Source: Ilumatobacteraceae bacterium
Lineage (GTDB): Bacteria > Actinomycetota > Acidimicrobiia > Acidimicrobiales > Ilumatobacteraceae
DNA length: 33,070 bases
Assembly: GCA_030726975.1 (NCBI GenBank)
Contig: JANRCO010000030.1
Span: forward strand, 1 to 33,070
Reading direction: 5' to 3'
Shown piece by piece: positions 17,729 to 26,806 of this stretch. The notes under the pieces are model-generated. The model worked only from the letters and a program-made list of their open reading frames with translations. It did no database searches and was not told where the DNA came from. Both the position numbers and the translations under genes were made by a program. Position 1 is the stretch's first letter. Each line of letters begins with the position of its first letter.

Positions 17729-19172
17729 GGCAACAGGGTTTTTGAAGTGGGACCGTCAAGGCCCGCAACGTCGTTCGGTTCCCGTTCGCCTGCGCGACTG
17801 GAAAGAAGTGTACGAGCCATTCGATAAAGATGAACTCAAGCATCAAGCAGGCCGCTGCATGGACTGTGGCATTCCTTTCTGCAACAACGGATGTCCACTT
17901 GGCAACCTCATTCCTGACTGGAATGACTTGGTGTATCGCAACCATTGGCGCGATGCCATTGACCGCTTGCATGCCACCAACAACTTCCCTGAATTCACAG
18001 GTCGGCTGTGCCCGGCACCTTGCGAGTCGGCATGTGTGCTTGGCATTAATGCTCAACCAGTGGCCATCAAGCAGGTAGAAGTTGAAATCATCGACCATGC
18101 ATGGAATGAAGGCTGGGTTGTTGCTCAAAAGCCTTCGGTGAAAACCGGCAAGCGCGTAGCTGTTATTGGTAGCGGACCTGCTGGCTTAGCTGCAGCACAA
18201 CAACTCACACGTGCTGGTCACGACGTCGTGGTGTTGGAACGAGACGACCGTATTGGTGGGTTGTTGCGCTATGGCATTCCTGAATTCAAAATGGAAAAGC
18301 ACCACATCGACCGCCGTTTAGAGCAGATGCGTGAGGAAGGAACTGAGTTCCGCACCAATGCAGATGTGGGTGGTGCACTTGATGTGGAAGTTCTGCGTGC
18401 AACACACGACGCGGTTGTGCTTGCGTGCGGTGCAACGGCATGGCGCGACCTGCCGGTACCAGGGCGTGAGCTGAACGGCATTTATCAGGCAATGGAATTT
18501 TTGCCATTGGCAAACAAGGTGCAAGAAGGCGACTTCGCCGAGTCACCCATTTCCGCAGCAGGGAAGAACGTCATCATTATTGGTGGCGGCGATACTGGTG
18601 CCGACTGCTTGGGCACATCACATCGTCATGGCGCAGAGTCGGTGACGCAGCTGGAAATTATGCCGCGACCACCAGATGAGCGTGCGGGCAATAACCCATG
18701 GCCACAGTGGAGCCTGGTGTATCGCGTGTCGAGCGCTCATGAAGAAGGTGGCGAGCGTGTGTACAGCGTGAACACCGAGCGTTTCCTCGACGACGGCAAT
18801 GGCAATGTACGTGCGTTGCTCATTCACGAAGTAGAGATGAAAGACGGGAAGTTTGAAAAAGTTCCTGGCTCCGATCAAGAACTTCCTGCCGATCTCGTGT
18901 TTCTCGCATTGGGTTTTGTTGGGCCAGAAAAAGGTTCATGGCTCGATCAGATGGGTCTCACTTACGACGAACGCGGCAATGTTGCTCGTGACGACCACTA
19001 CAAAACTTCTGCAGATGGCGTGTTTGTGGCAGGTGATATGGGTCGCGGGCAGAGCCTCATTGTGTGGGCAATTGCTGAAGGCCGTGCATGTGCGGCTGGT
19101 GTAGATGCCTTCCTCATGGGCGAAACACATTTGCCGTACCCCATAGCACCAACTGCACGACCTCTTGCGTAA
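17721..19172 (+). CDS. gltD: Glutamate synthase (NADPH) small subunit
   Basis: 483 aa, the beta subunit of GOGAT, which takes electrons from NADPH through FAD and two 4Fe-4S clusters to GltB. The N-terminal ferredoxin-like part has [23 protein letters not shown] (Cys46, 49, 54, 58) and [14 protein letters not shown] (about 95-108). The FAD site is [17 protein letters not shown] (about 146-162). The NADPH site is [15 protein letters not shown] (about 286-300). The C-terminal [23 protein letters not shown] contacts FAD. The ATG at 17721 lies inside the end of gltB with GGAGG eight bases before it, so translation is coupled and the subunits are made in step. Confidence 0.98.
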   Translation: MGEATGFLKWDRQGPQRRSVPVRLRDWKEVYEPFDKDELKHQAGRCMDCGIPFCNNGCPLGNLIPDWNDLVYRNHWRDAIDRLHATNNFPEFTGRLCPAPCESACVLGINAQPVAIKQVEVEIIDHAWNEGWVVAQKPSVKTGKRVAVIGSGPAGLAAAQQLTRAGHDVVVLERDDRIGGLLRYGIPEFKMEKHHIDRRLEQMREEGTEFRTNADVGGALDVEVLRATHDAVVLACGATAWRDLPVPGRELNGIYQAMEFLPLANKVQEGDFAESPISAAGKNVIIIGGGDTGADCLGTSHRHGAESVTQLEIMPRPPDERAGNNPWPQWSLVYRVSSAHEEGGERVYSVNTERFLDDGNGNVRALLIHEVEMKDGKFEKVPGSDQELPADLVFLALGFVGPEKGSWLDQMGLTYDERGNVARDDHYKTSADGVFVAGDMGRGQSLIVWAIAEGRACAAGVDAFLMGETHLPYPIAPTARPLA

Positions 19173-19181
19173 GATTTGTCT

Positions 19182-19811
19182 GTGCAGGAACGTGGACAGG
19201 TAACGGTACGTCAGCAACGACGTTGGGTTCCTGCGGCCCTTGCAGTTGTCTTTACTCCACTCATGGTTCTTGCGGTGAGCGCATGTAGTCAAGATGTCTC
19301 GGGCACTGCAACAACCGTTGTTCCCGTGGGCGCAACCGACTTTGCCACTATCCCTCCTGTCATTACCACCGCTCCTGGAGTGAGCACCACGTTGCCACCG
19401 GGCTCAGTGGGCTTCGAGCAAGAGTACGTAGTTGCTTCTGGCGATTCACCCATCAGGGTGGCCAGTTCATATGGCATCAGCGTTGAAGAGTTGCTTATGT
19501 ATAACGGTTGGGTATCAACATCGCAGTTTCCTTACCCCACGCAAACGTTGAAAATACCTCCAACGGCAAAGAGCACAACAGCGCAAGCAATTGCCAACAC
19601 CACGCTTCCTCCGCAAGGGGCTAGCTCAAAGGGTTGTGGAACTCGTCCGGCGGGAACTTATGAAGTTGCTCCTGGCGACTCGCTGTCGAAAATTGGCTCG
19701 CTGTTTTGCGTGAAGATGGCCGCAATCATGACCGCGAATGGTTGGTACTCACAGGCCGATGTCAAACTCTTCGCTGGCCAAAGCATCATCATTCCCGCCT
19801 GGGTCGGATAA
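19182..19811 (+). CDS. Lipoprotein with two LysM domains
   Basis: 209 aa counted from GTG 19182; an in-frame TTG at 19176 is an alternative, and neither has a clear ribosome site. A basic, hydrophobic N-terminus (RQQRRWVPAALAVVF onward) ends in the lipobox VSAC (Cys35), indicating export and lipid anchoring. A Thr/Pro/Val-rich linker follows. The first LysM runs from EYVVASGDSPIRVASSYGIS to TLKIPPTA, the second from GTYEVAPGDSLSKIGSLF to SIIIPAWVG, ending at the C-terminus. LysM modules bind GlcNAc-containing glycans, so the protein probably sits on peptidoglycan. No catalytic domain is present. It starts nine bases after gltD and may be co-transcribed, an odd context. Its 3' end overlaps the convergent PAP2 gene by 23 bases. 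Confidence 0.85.
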   Translation: MQERGQVTVRQQRRWVPAALAVVFTPLMVLAVSACSQDVSGTATTVVPVGATDFATIPPVITTAPGVSTTLPPGSVGFEQEYVVASGDSPIRVASSYGISVEELLMYNGWVSTSQFPYPTQTLKIPPTAKSTTAQAIANTTLPPQGASSKGCGTRPAGTYEVAPGDSLSKIGSLFCVKMAAIMTANGWYSQADVKLFAGQSIIIPAWVG

Positions 19812-20598
19812 ATCTTTCATCGAAAAAGAGTGCAATACCTAAAAGTGCGATGGCAACGAAGCTGTCTAGCCACCAATGATTTCCGGTAGCCGACACAACA
19901 AAAATGGTTGCAGCCACGTGAAAGAGACCAAGCCAACGCCATTTGCTTGTGCAAGTGGCCACGATGCCGAACGACACCACCGCCGCCCAACCCACATGAA
20001 TTGATGGCATGGCGGCAAATTGGTCAGATACTCCCTTGCCTACTGGGCCGTAAACAGACATCCCGTATCGCGTTGATAGATCGATATACCCGAGCTCGGG
20101 GAAAAAGCGTGGTGGGGCAACGCGAATGAATCGAATAGATAAACACATCGCCGTGAGAAGGGCGAGCCCGTTTCGCCATTTGGGGTAAGCGTTTCTGCGA
20201 AAAGCAAAAAGCCATACCAAGAAGATCAGCAACACGGGTACGTGTGCAATGGCGTAGTAAGCATTTGACACCTGGGCGAGCCACTCATGCTCGAGCACAA
20301 ACTTTTGTAAGGAAAGTTCTGAGGGAAGAAAGATCTCTCGCTGAAAACTCTCTAACGACTTTCCGCGCTCAATTGCTCCCAGCGATTGGTCGAGTGGAAG
20401 CACGCGGGCCAAGCGCCACAACGTATACAAACCCGCCACAAAGGAAATTTCTTTGGTGGCCGCAATGAATTGTGTTTGCACTTTGGCCGCCAGGGAAGAG
20501 CCTTGGGGCGATGGCGTTGTCACACGCTGTACTACAAATGATGCGGTTGCGCTTGATGCAGCAATTGCGGCACCTTGTTGCCATGTCAGCCAATCCAT
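19789..20598 (-). CDS. PAP2-superfamily membrane phosphatase/phosphotransferase
   Basis: 269 aa, multi-pass membrane protein. Hydrophobic segments lie near 45-65, 113-133, 143-160, 200-216, 224-237 and 245-259. Motifs of the PAP2_3 (inositolphosphotransferase/AUR1-like) branch are visible: FAAMPSIHVGWAAV with catalytic His201, and VSATGNHWWLDSF with His241 and Asp245. The fold dephosphorylates lipid phosphates or transfers a phospho-head-group between lipids. As the last gene of the lipid-type operon it may act on the product of the PlsC-like acyltransferase 24 bases upstream. TACGAT seven bases before the ATG might be an internal leaderless promoter, as no Shine-Dalgarno is present. The 3' end runs 23 bases into the convergent LysM gene. 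Confidence 0.85.
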   Translation of the reverse strand: MDWLTWQQGAAIAASSATASFVVQRVTTPSPQGSSLAAKVQTQFIAATKEISFVAGLYTLWRLARVLPLDQSLGAIERGKSLESFQREIFLPSELSLQKFVLEHEWLAQVSNAYYAIAHVPVLLIFLVWLFAFRRNAYPKWRNGLALLTAMCLSIRFIRVAPPRFFPELGYIDLSTRYGMSVYGPVGKGVSDQFAAMPSIHVGWAAVVSFGIVATCTSKWRWLGLFHVAATIFVVSATGNHWWLDSFVAIALLGIALFFDERFIRPRRE

Positions 20599-20622
20599 GT
20601 GGAAGATCGTAAAGGGGAATGA

Positions 20623-21660
20623 CTAGCCGAGGTTTGGCCAGCGTCGTTTTTGTCGGCGCCGTTGCCCTGCGGCACCTAGCTTGCGGTGCTCATAGAGGCT
20701 CCATTGACGTCTCCAACCAGAGTATTCAGGCCCGGTGAGTGCAGTTGAACGACCAGCGGCAGCACGTTGACGTGATGTCCAGAAATCGGTGAGCGACTCA
20801 TCGCCAAGAAGAGTGACTGCTTTTTCGATGCGATCATTGAAACGACGTGTGTTGTCGTTTTCTTCGGGAAAAAGTGGTGCTCCGAAAATCACTCGTACGT
20901 GCCCACGGCGGGGGCGCTTCATTCCCTTGCCGAAAATGGAGCCAGTTCCATCGATGAACACAGGCACAACTGGTGAACCTGTTTTGATGCTCAAGTAAGC
21001 GGCGCCTGCTTTGAAGTCTTGACCCCAACCATCTGGTGAGCGGCCGCCTTCGGGGTAGATGACCACACTCCAGTCGCGAGCAAGAAGTGCACGCAATTCA
21101 TCTGAAGATTTACGGCTTGTGGTTTCACGGTCAATAGGGAATGCATTGAGTGCAAGAGCCGCAATGGTGCCCTTCGTGCGCTTATCGAAGAAATAGTCGG
21201 CAGCGGCAGCAACAACTAAACGGTCATTCCACGGAGAAGGAACCGCGGTGGTCATGAGCGGAGTATCGATGTGCGAATGATGATTAGGAGCGAAAATCAC
21301 TCCACCCACATCGGTTCGTTTTGCTAAGTCACTCAAGCGATCAATGCCTTCAACCTTTGGGCGTGCCAAGAACTTCACCATTCCCGTCACGGGACCGGCT
21401 ATCAAAATGCGTCGCACTGCGCGAGCAGCAGGCTTGCGAGCAAAAGATGTGTCGAAGTAAGCGCCTAAATGCGGTTCTTTGGGTGGAACACTCACACCAT
21501 GCGGAACCGATGGAGCGCGAAAAGGGAATCCGGCTCGGCGCCAAAATGCCACACCTCGCAATGCAACTTTTTCAACGCCGGCAATGCCACGAGCTCCGCG
21601 TTGTAAAACGCGTCGTGCGGCGGCTGAGCGGCTCTTGAAAGCGGGGTAGTTATTTGCCAT
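20623..21660 (-). CDS. PlsC-like 1-acyl-glycerol-3-phosphate acyltransferase family protein
   Basis: 345 aa. Block I APNHHSHIDTPL contains the catalytic H-x4-D (His127, Asp132). Block III VVIYPEGGRSPDG (about 199-211) binds the phosphate of the acceptor, and SPVVPVFIDGTGSIF is block IV. The N-terminal 80 residues are basic and precede a hydrophobic stretch (RRILIAGPVTGMVKFLA), suggesting peripheral membrane attachment. A basic C-terminal tail (RRRQKRRW) ends the protein. The family moves acyl chains from acyl-CoA or acyl-ACP to lysophosphatidate or other hydroxyls, including wax-ester-type acceptors. It follows the LarA homologue by 12 bases with AAGGG upstream. The acceptor here is unknown; the neighbours point to a specialised lipid. 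Confidence 0.9.
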   Translation of the reverse strand: MANNYPAFKSRSAAARRVLQRGARGIAGVEKVALRGVAFWRRAGFPFRAPSVPHGVSVPPKEPHLGAYFDTSFARKPAARAVRRILIAGPVTGMVKFLARPKVEGIDRLSDLAKRTDVGGVIFAPNHHSHIDTPLMTTAVPSPWNDRLVVAAAADYFFDKRTKGTIAALALNAFPIDRETTSRKSSDELRALLARDWSVVIYPEGGRSPDGWGQDFKAGAAYLSIKTGSPVVPVFIDGTGSIFGKGMKRPRRGHVRVIFGAPLFPEENDNTRRFNDRIEKAVTLLGDESLTDFWTSRQRAAAGRSTALTGPEYSGWRRQWSLYEHRKLGAAGQRRRQKRRWPNLG

Positions 21661-21672
21661 TGCGCAACACCC

Positions 21673-23259
21673 TTACTTCACATCGGCAATCATGATTGGC
21701 GGTGTGTGGAAGTGAGTGATGGTGGGCGAACGGCCCACAACATCGCTGGCAATTTCCAAAGCATCATTGAAAGTAGACGCAGGAGTGAAACCGAGTCGAC
21801 GAATGGTGGGGGCATCGCCACCAACAATGATGACCTTGCCACAGTGCTGAAGAGCATGGCTGCCCCAATACCACATGTAGAACGGGTGCACTCCGTGGTA
21901 AGCGTTTCCTGTGCGGTACAGGTGCTTGTACCACTCATCTTCGGCAAACTTCTTTTCAAAGCGTGCTTCTAATTCGCTTGGCACAGTTGTTTCTGTCAGA
22001 ACTTGTTCAAAGAAGTCGATGTAGCTCGGGTGATGCACAGGGTGGAACTCGTTAGTGGTGGGGTGGGTCATGATGATGACGCCACCTTCACGCACGAGTG
22101 GTTTGTTGCGATACAGATTGAAGAAGTAGCCAAGGCCTGTGCACATCACCAAGATGGGGTTCATGATGGAGTTCACGTTGTACGGGCAAATAAAAGGAAT
22201 ACCCATAGTAAGAATGTCGGTTTGACCTTGCACTTCAACAAGTTGTTGGCGATACACGTTTGCAGTGGTCACCTTGTGCACCGCTTCCACTTCACCGGCT
22301 TGAATGCTTGTCATCTGGTGTGGCGCTTCAATGGACTGGAAAATATTGCGACGCATGCGAGCAGGGGTGCGGCTCAGTGCTGCTGACGACGCAACAAACT
22401 TGGCGCGGTCGCGTGCATTCCATTCCCATTCACGCTTGCCCAGAAAGTCGAATGCCGAGGGGAAGGTGTCGTTGTTGACCGTGGTCTCAATTTGGAAAAT
22501 TTTCGGACCATGCTTTTTCATGATCTCGCCCATGCGCCAGTTGCTCTTATGCAACTCGCTCTTGTGCTGATCCATAAACGATCGGCTGTTTTCCATTGTG
22601 TGTGTGTTGTGGTGATGACGAAGTGAGCGGTACGACGAAAGACCCGTTGCCGTGCTCTTCCAGCCGCCGTCCATAGCAACCAAGTTGATGTTGACATACA
22701 CCAGCAAGTCGCTTTCGGCTGCGCGCTTGTTGATTTCTACTTCCTCACCATGAGGTGTTTCGCCAAGAAGTGCCAAGTTGTCTTGGTCTTCGGCATCGTG
22801 TTGGTACAGCATGCCACGAGGGGCAAAAGCATCGTAAACACGATCACCCAGCATGTGTCGCAGTTCGTCTTCAGTCATACGGCGATGGAGGGCAAGCGCC
22901 GCGATGATATGGACGTCGTCAACACCAGCTTCTGCTGCAAGGTCGAGTACCGATTCAATAACGCGTTGGCGAATATCGGGACGTGTCATTTTGGGAAGCG
23001 GCAGCGAGATGTCGTCGAAGGCAATGGTGAGTTTCATGCCAGGGAACAGGAGCGTTGGCAATGGGTCCATCTCGATGGGGTTTAACAGTGCATGACGAAT
23101 TGCAGCATCGATGTCATCAATAGGTGCTTCTGGCTCTGGAGCATAAATGACTCGCGAGCGATCGGCAGGCAACTTCTCGAGCGAGTAGTTTTCACCGCGC
23201 CAAAAAAGGATGGGTGGGGTAGAGCGGTCTACATCTAATACAAATCCTGGACGTGGCAT
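21673..23259 (-). CDS. LarA-like protein (nickel-pincer racemase superfamily, DUF2088)
   Basis: 528 aa, about 100 longer than lactate racemase LarA. Compared from memory with the L. plantarum enzyme: TIAFDDISLPLPKM matches the SDHTRPVP region, keeping the Asp (Asp83) but with Leu86 where LarA has catalytic Arg75. AALALHRRMTEDEL keeps His108 (His125 here). INKRAAESDLLVYVN leads to DGGWKSTATGLSSYRSL, keeping the Lys that covalently holds the nickel-pincer nucleotide (Lys201), then RHHHN supplies a His200 equivalent. The GxxxSH segment carrying His174 is not recognisable. Homologues racemise or epimerise 2-hydroxy acids. It overlaps the upstream dehydrogenase stop by one base (TAATG) with AGGAGA before it. 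No larB, larC or larE is in the window. Substrate unknown; loss of function is possible. Confidence 0.8.
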   Translation of the reverse strand: MPRPGFVLDVDRSTPPILFWRGENYSLEKLPADRSRVIYAPEPEAPIDDIDAAIRHALLNPIEMDPLPTLLFPGMKLTIAFDDISLPLPKMTRPDIRQRVIESVLDLAAEAGVDDVHIIAALALHRRMTEDELRHMLGDRVYDAFAPRGMLYQHDAEDQDNLALLGETPHGEEVEINKRAAESDLLVYVNINLVAMDGGWKSTATGLSSYRSLRHHHNTHTMENSRSFMDQHKSELHKSNWRMGEIMKKHGPKIFQIETTVNNDTFPSAFDFLGKREWEWNARDRAKFVASSAALSRTPARMRRNIFQSIEAPHQMTSIQAGEVEAVHKVTTANVYRQQLVEVQGQTDILTMGIPFICPYNVNSIMNPILVMCTGLGYFFNLYRNKPLVREGGVIIMTHPTTNEFHPVHHPSYIDFFEQVLTETTVPSELEARFEKKFAEDEWYKHLYRTGNAYHGVHPFYMWYWGSHALQHCGKVIIVGGDAPTIRRLGFTPASTFNDALEIASDVVGRSPTITHFHTPPIMIADVK

Positions 23260-24449
23260 TAGCGCAATTTCTCCTGTCGCATATCGAAGGCCACCTTGAT
23301 GGCTCCTCGCGCACCTGCCTCAGAGGCATGGCGCAGTGCTTGTTGATATTCAGATAACGGGTAAGTAGCTGAGAGCATTTGTTCAGCACGAATTTCATTT
23401 GCCAATTCAATAGCCATCAAAAATGTGCGCTGTTTGGTTCCGTTGGGCAATGTTTCCGTGCCATACGTGTAAGCCCCCATGAGTTGCGTTTCACGGTGCC
23501 ATAAGCCGGTGAGGTCGGTGGTGACTTCGCTTGGCATTCCCATGAGAACAATGCGTCCCCGTGGGCGAGTCATACGTAGCGATAATGCGATGCTGTTGCT
23601 ATTGCCAACTGCGTCGATGGTGACATGTGCTCCTGAAGACAAGTAGTCGCCAACAACATGGCAACCTGCCGCGTGGCGCACAGCGCGCATCAGTTCATCG
23701 GGCTTCACAACGGAAGTTGCTCCGAAAGTTTTTGCGAGTCGCATCTGGGCGGGGTAACGCGCACCAACGACAATGGTTGCTTGTGGAGAGTATTTACGCA
23801 GAGCGGCAATTGCGCTGAGGCCCATGGTGCCTGCACCCAGCACGGCAAAGAGCGGGGTTTCAGTTGAGCTTGCATGAGAAATAGCTAAGAGCGCAGCGTG
23901 AATACCACCAGCAACTGGTTCTACAAGAACTGCACGTTCATCGGGCATATCGCTTGCGATGGTGTGAATTTGCGATGCATGGGCAATGAGTTCTGTTGCC
24001 CAACCTCCGCCAGTGGAATTGCAAAAACCGATTTGGATTCCGGGCTCTAATGGTGGCATTGCTAAATGCGCGTAGTCGTCGCCATCACCTGGTGCCGCAT
24101 CGGGAAAGGGAAGTTCGACACCACGTGCGGCATGGCCAAGCACTGGTTCAATAACGATGCGTTCACCGCTATCGAGCGTGCCAACAATTTCGTGCCCAGG
24201 TACAAAAGGAAAACTCACCCAATGCTCGAAGTAGGTGGAAGCGTGACCTTCCACGGTGGCAAGGTCGCTACCGCAAATGCCGGTGAGCAGTGGATGCACG
24301 CGCTGCCATTCGTTGTCCACCAGTTCAGGCGGCTCACAGTTGGTGAGAGTGAGTGGCCCAATTTTTGCAGCAGTGCCTGTATCGATGCCCGATACCAAGC
24401 GGGCCAACATAAAGCGGCCAGTGCTGCGGTCGACGCGGAGTGCTTTCAT
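23259..24449 (-). CDS. Zinc-binding alcohol dehydrogenase-like MDR protein
   Basis: 396 aa. Catalytic zinc ligands are visible: GICGSD (Cys59), PGHEIVG (His86, Glu87) and VEPVAGG (Glu177). The Rossmann motif is VLGAGTMGLSAIAALRKY (about 203-220). The four-cysteine structural-zinc lobe of classical alcohol dehydrogenases is absent: the region after GHE carries RIVIEPVLGHAARGVEL and an Asp/Pro-rich insertion instead. It probably oxidises an alcohol or reduces an aldehyde with NAD(P). The 4-base ATGA overlap with the upstream fatty acyl-CoA reductase gene implies coupled translation, so that enzyme's aldehyde or alcohol product is a reasonable substrate guess. Confidence 0.88.
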   Translation of the reverse strand: MKALRVDRSTGRFMLARLVSGIDTGTAAKIGPLTLTNCEPPELVDNEWQRVHPLLTGICGSDLATVEGHASTYFEHWVSFPFVPGHEIVGTLDSGERIVIEPVLGHAARGVELPFPDAAPGDGDDYAHLAMPPLEPGIQIGFCNSTGGGWATELIAHASQIHTIASDMPDERAVLVEPVAGGIHAALLAISHASSTETPLFAVLGAGTMGLSAIAALRKYSPQATIVVGARYPAQMRLAKTFGATSVVKPDELMRAVRHAAGCHVVGDYLSSGAHVTIDAVGNSNSIALSLRMTRPRGRIVLMGMPSEVTTDLTGLWHRETQLMGAYTYGTETLPNGTKQRTFLMAIELANEIRAEQMLSATYPLSEYQQALRHASEAGARGAIKVAFDMRQEKLR

Positions 24450-26785
24450 CGTTGACGCTCATTCATGAGTGGGGAAAATGGCAAGATGCGCTTGGGGGCA
24501 CCCGCTGCTTTTTCCCAATCTTCTACAAGCCAGCCACGCTTACGAGCAATAGAAGCAAGGCGAGTTTCGGGGTTCACAGCAACAGGGTGCCCGACTGCTT
24601 CAAGTAGGGGAAGGTCTGAAGTGGAGTCGGCGTAGGCCACACAGTCGTCGAGGTGCACGCCAAGCGAAGCGCAGTAGTCGGCAAGTACCTGAGCACGTGT
24701 TTCGCCTGTGGGTGGGGCTTTGATGAGTTGCCCGCTGTACGTGTTGTCGGGGCGAATAGACATTTCTGCTCCAACAATTTCATCGAAGAGTGGTCGCAAG
24801 CCTTCAACATTGAAAGTGAGTGCACCGGTAATAAGAATGGTTTTATGGCCAAGTGCACGATGCTCGCGGACGCGACGAATGGCGGCAGGGAATGATTTTG
24901 CAATGATGACGTCGGTCATCATGAGCTGAGTATCGATAGCAATTTGGTCGACAGGTGCGTCTTCATAGCGACGATAGAAGTAGCGCAAGAAGTCGCTGCG
25001 GTCTTTGCGGTCCATTGAGAGCAGGGTGGGGGCCTCTTTCATGGTGCGCAAGAAATAGCGTGCACGTTCTGCATTATTGAGGTGGCGCGTTGCAAGCCAT
25101 GAGTAGCTCTCTACGACGTTTGAAGCAATGAGTGTATTCTCTAGGTCGAATGCGGCAACTTTGCGATCGGGTGAGAGCACGTTTGCGCGCAAACGAGTAG
25201 CGCGGTCGGTTTTGGTTTTTCCCGGCGTCATTTTGACGCGGGCGTGGTCGACCACAGAAGGAAGATGCACTTCTTTTACATAGTGATTCCAGTTCACTAC
25301 GCGCGGGTCGAAACAAAAATCGCGTTGGTCTGTTTGGTCGAGTTCATTCCACAGTGAGAGCAGGTTGTCGACGCTGTAAATGGCTTCGCACTCGGTGTAC
25401 AAACCGTAGAGCTCTACATATTCCAAAGCGCGTTCTACTTCAATACGCTTTTCGTCGAGCTTCGCCGACCATGCAGCTTGTGCGCCACGCAAGGGAAGAG
25501 CTTGCAGCACTCGTTCGCCTTGTGTAATGACAGTTTTCGCACGTGAGAGTTGTTGTTGCACGCGCCCGCGGCCGGGGAAGCGCCAATCGGGCACCACAAT
25601 GGGCTGGCCTTCAGAGTCGTAAATAGGGTGCTCGGTAAACCAGTCGCGCACATTGTTCACCAAGTCGCTGTAGCGCAAGGGGTTTATGCTTCCTGAAGCA
25701 ACCTGTGTGATGTACGGAGATTTTTCGGGCCCTGCTGCTGCAACAGCAATGATGGCTGCAACTACGAGGTCAACGGGAATGACGTCGACAGTTCCTTCTG
25801 GTACGCCAGGAAATTCACGCAGGAGCCCACGTGCGTAGGAGATGATGACAGGTTCGGCCATACGAAAGCCGCGAATCCAGCCTGGCTTTGGTTCAAGAAC
25901 TGCCGACTCGATAATGGAGGGGCGCACGATGTTGACGGGAAGTGCACCTTTTGTTTCAGTGAGTGCTTGCTCGCCAAGCGCCTTGGTGAATGCGTAAGCA
26001 TCGGGCCAACCCACGCTTGCTGCGCGTGAACGACCTGCTTGAACAAGTTCGCTACTCACCCAACGTTCGCGCAATTGTTCTGTTTTTGCTGCAAGTGCAG
26101 GAGCGCCGGCTGCGCCGAGTTCGCGGCGTGCACCCTTGCGGAAACCTTCCAGCACTTTTGGCGTACGGCTTGCAGCTTCAACGTCGCTTCGCAAGCGTCG
26201 TGCCGAGGCCACTTCCGCTTTCCAGCTCAGCCCAATATCGAAAGGACCTTCCGATACCAGTTGCTCAGGTGCTGTACCGCGCCGGTTGCCTGCTACGTAA
26301 CAAGTGCTCACGGCAACAAGGTGTGGCATGTTGGTGCCACTCGGGTGAAGTTCATTGAGCAGTGCAGCGAGTCGTGTTGGGCCTAAGAGGTTGACTTCCA
26401 CTGCGGAGTCGAGTGGCGAGTCGAACGACACCGCTGCAGCCGAGTGAATAATGATGTCGCAAGAGGCAAGTAGTGCACGGTCGGTTTCATTGAGCGATAA
26501 GCCATCCACAGAAATGTCGCCGTCAAGTGCATGCACGCGTCGTGCGGTCATTGCATCGAAGGTTTCTGCACTATTGGCGTGCATGTCGCGTAAACGGTCG
26601 AAGGCGTCGTTGCTCAGAATTTCACGCTTCACTCGCGATGCTGCACCGCGGCGACCACCACGAATAATGAGAAAGAGCTCGCACCCTGGTGCGCTACGTA
26701 AGAGGCGTTCCACGAGGGCAGTGCCCACGAATCCGGTGGAACCGGTGATGGCGATCTTGCGCCCCGATAGAGAATCAGCAATCAT
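24446..26785 (-). CDS. Fatty acyl-CoA reductase fused to HAD-IB phosphatase-like domain
   Basis: 779 aa bifunctional protein. Residues about 8-360 form an extended SDR domain of the male-sterility/fatty acyl-CoA reductase type: nucleotide loop ITGSTGFVG (13-21), Asn-Leu-Leu-Gly after the Ser-Ala-Ala-Ala strand, active site YAFTK (Tyr264, Lys268). About 395-515 looks like the FAR C-terminal domain (ending NWNHYVKEVHLP). Residues about 540-770 are a HAD domain: FDLENTL (Asp547, then Glu549 where most HADs have Asp), ILITGAL, RAQVLADY, and YADSTSDLPLLEAVG. The first half should reduce a fatty acyl-CoA to aldehyde or alcohol; the second should hydrolyse a phosphate monoester. An in-frame GTG at 26803 is an alternative start, but it abuts the palindromic operator, so I prefer the ATG. 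First gene of a five-gene operon. Confidence 0.88.
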   Translation of the reverse strand: MIADSLSGRKIAITGSTGFVGTALVERLLRSAPGCELFLIIRGGRRGAASRVKREILSNDAFDRLRDMHANSAETFDAMTARRVHALDGDISVDGLSLNETDRALLASCDIIIHSAAAVSFDSPLDSAVEVNLLGPTRLAALLNELHPSGTNMPHLVAVSTCYVAGNRRGTAPEQLVSEGPFDIGLSWKAEVASARRLRSDVEAASRTPKVLEGFRKGARRELGAAGAPALAAKTEQLRERWVSSELVQAGRSRAASVGWPDAYAFTKALGEQALTETKGALPVNIVRPSIIESAVLEPKPGWIRGFRMAEPVIISYARGLLREFPGVPEGTVDVIPVDLVVAAIIAVAAAGPEKSPYITQVASGSINPLRYSDLVNNVRDWFTEHPIYDSEGQPIVVPDWRFPGRGRVQQQLSRAKTVITQGERVLQALPLRGAQAAWSAKLDEKRIEVERALEYVELYGLYTECEAIYSVDNLLSLWNELDQTDQRDFCFDPRVVNWNHYVKEVHLPSVVDHARVKMTPGKTKTDRATRLRANVLSPDRKVAAFDLENTLIASNVVESYSWLATRHLNNAERARYFLRTMKEAPTLLSMDRKDRSDFLRYFYRRYEDAPVDQIAIDTQLMMTDVIIAKSFPAAIRRVREHRALGHKTILITGALTFNVEGLRPLFDEIVGAEMSIRPDNTYSGQLIKAPPTGETRAQVLADYCASLGVHLDDCVAYADSTSDLPLLEAVGHPVAVNPETRLASIARKRGWLVEDWEKAAGAPKRILPFSPLMNERQR

Positions 26786-26806
26786 GCGAGACTTTTCTAG
26801 CACATT

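Noticed and set aside
26786-26803. GTG start at 26803 for the reductase-HAD gene
   Set aside because: It would place the start codon three bases from the palindromic operator with an over-close purine stretch; the ATG at 26785 better fits the family N-terminus. Not excluded.
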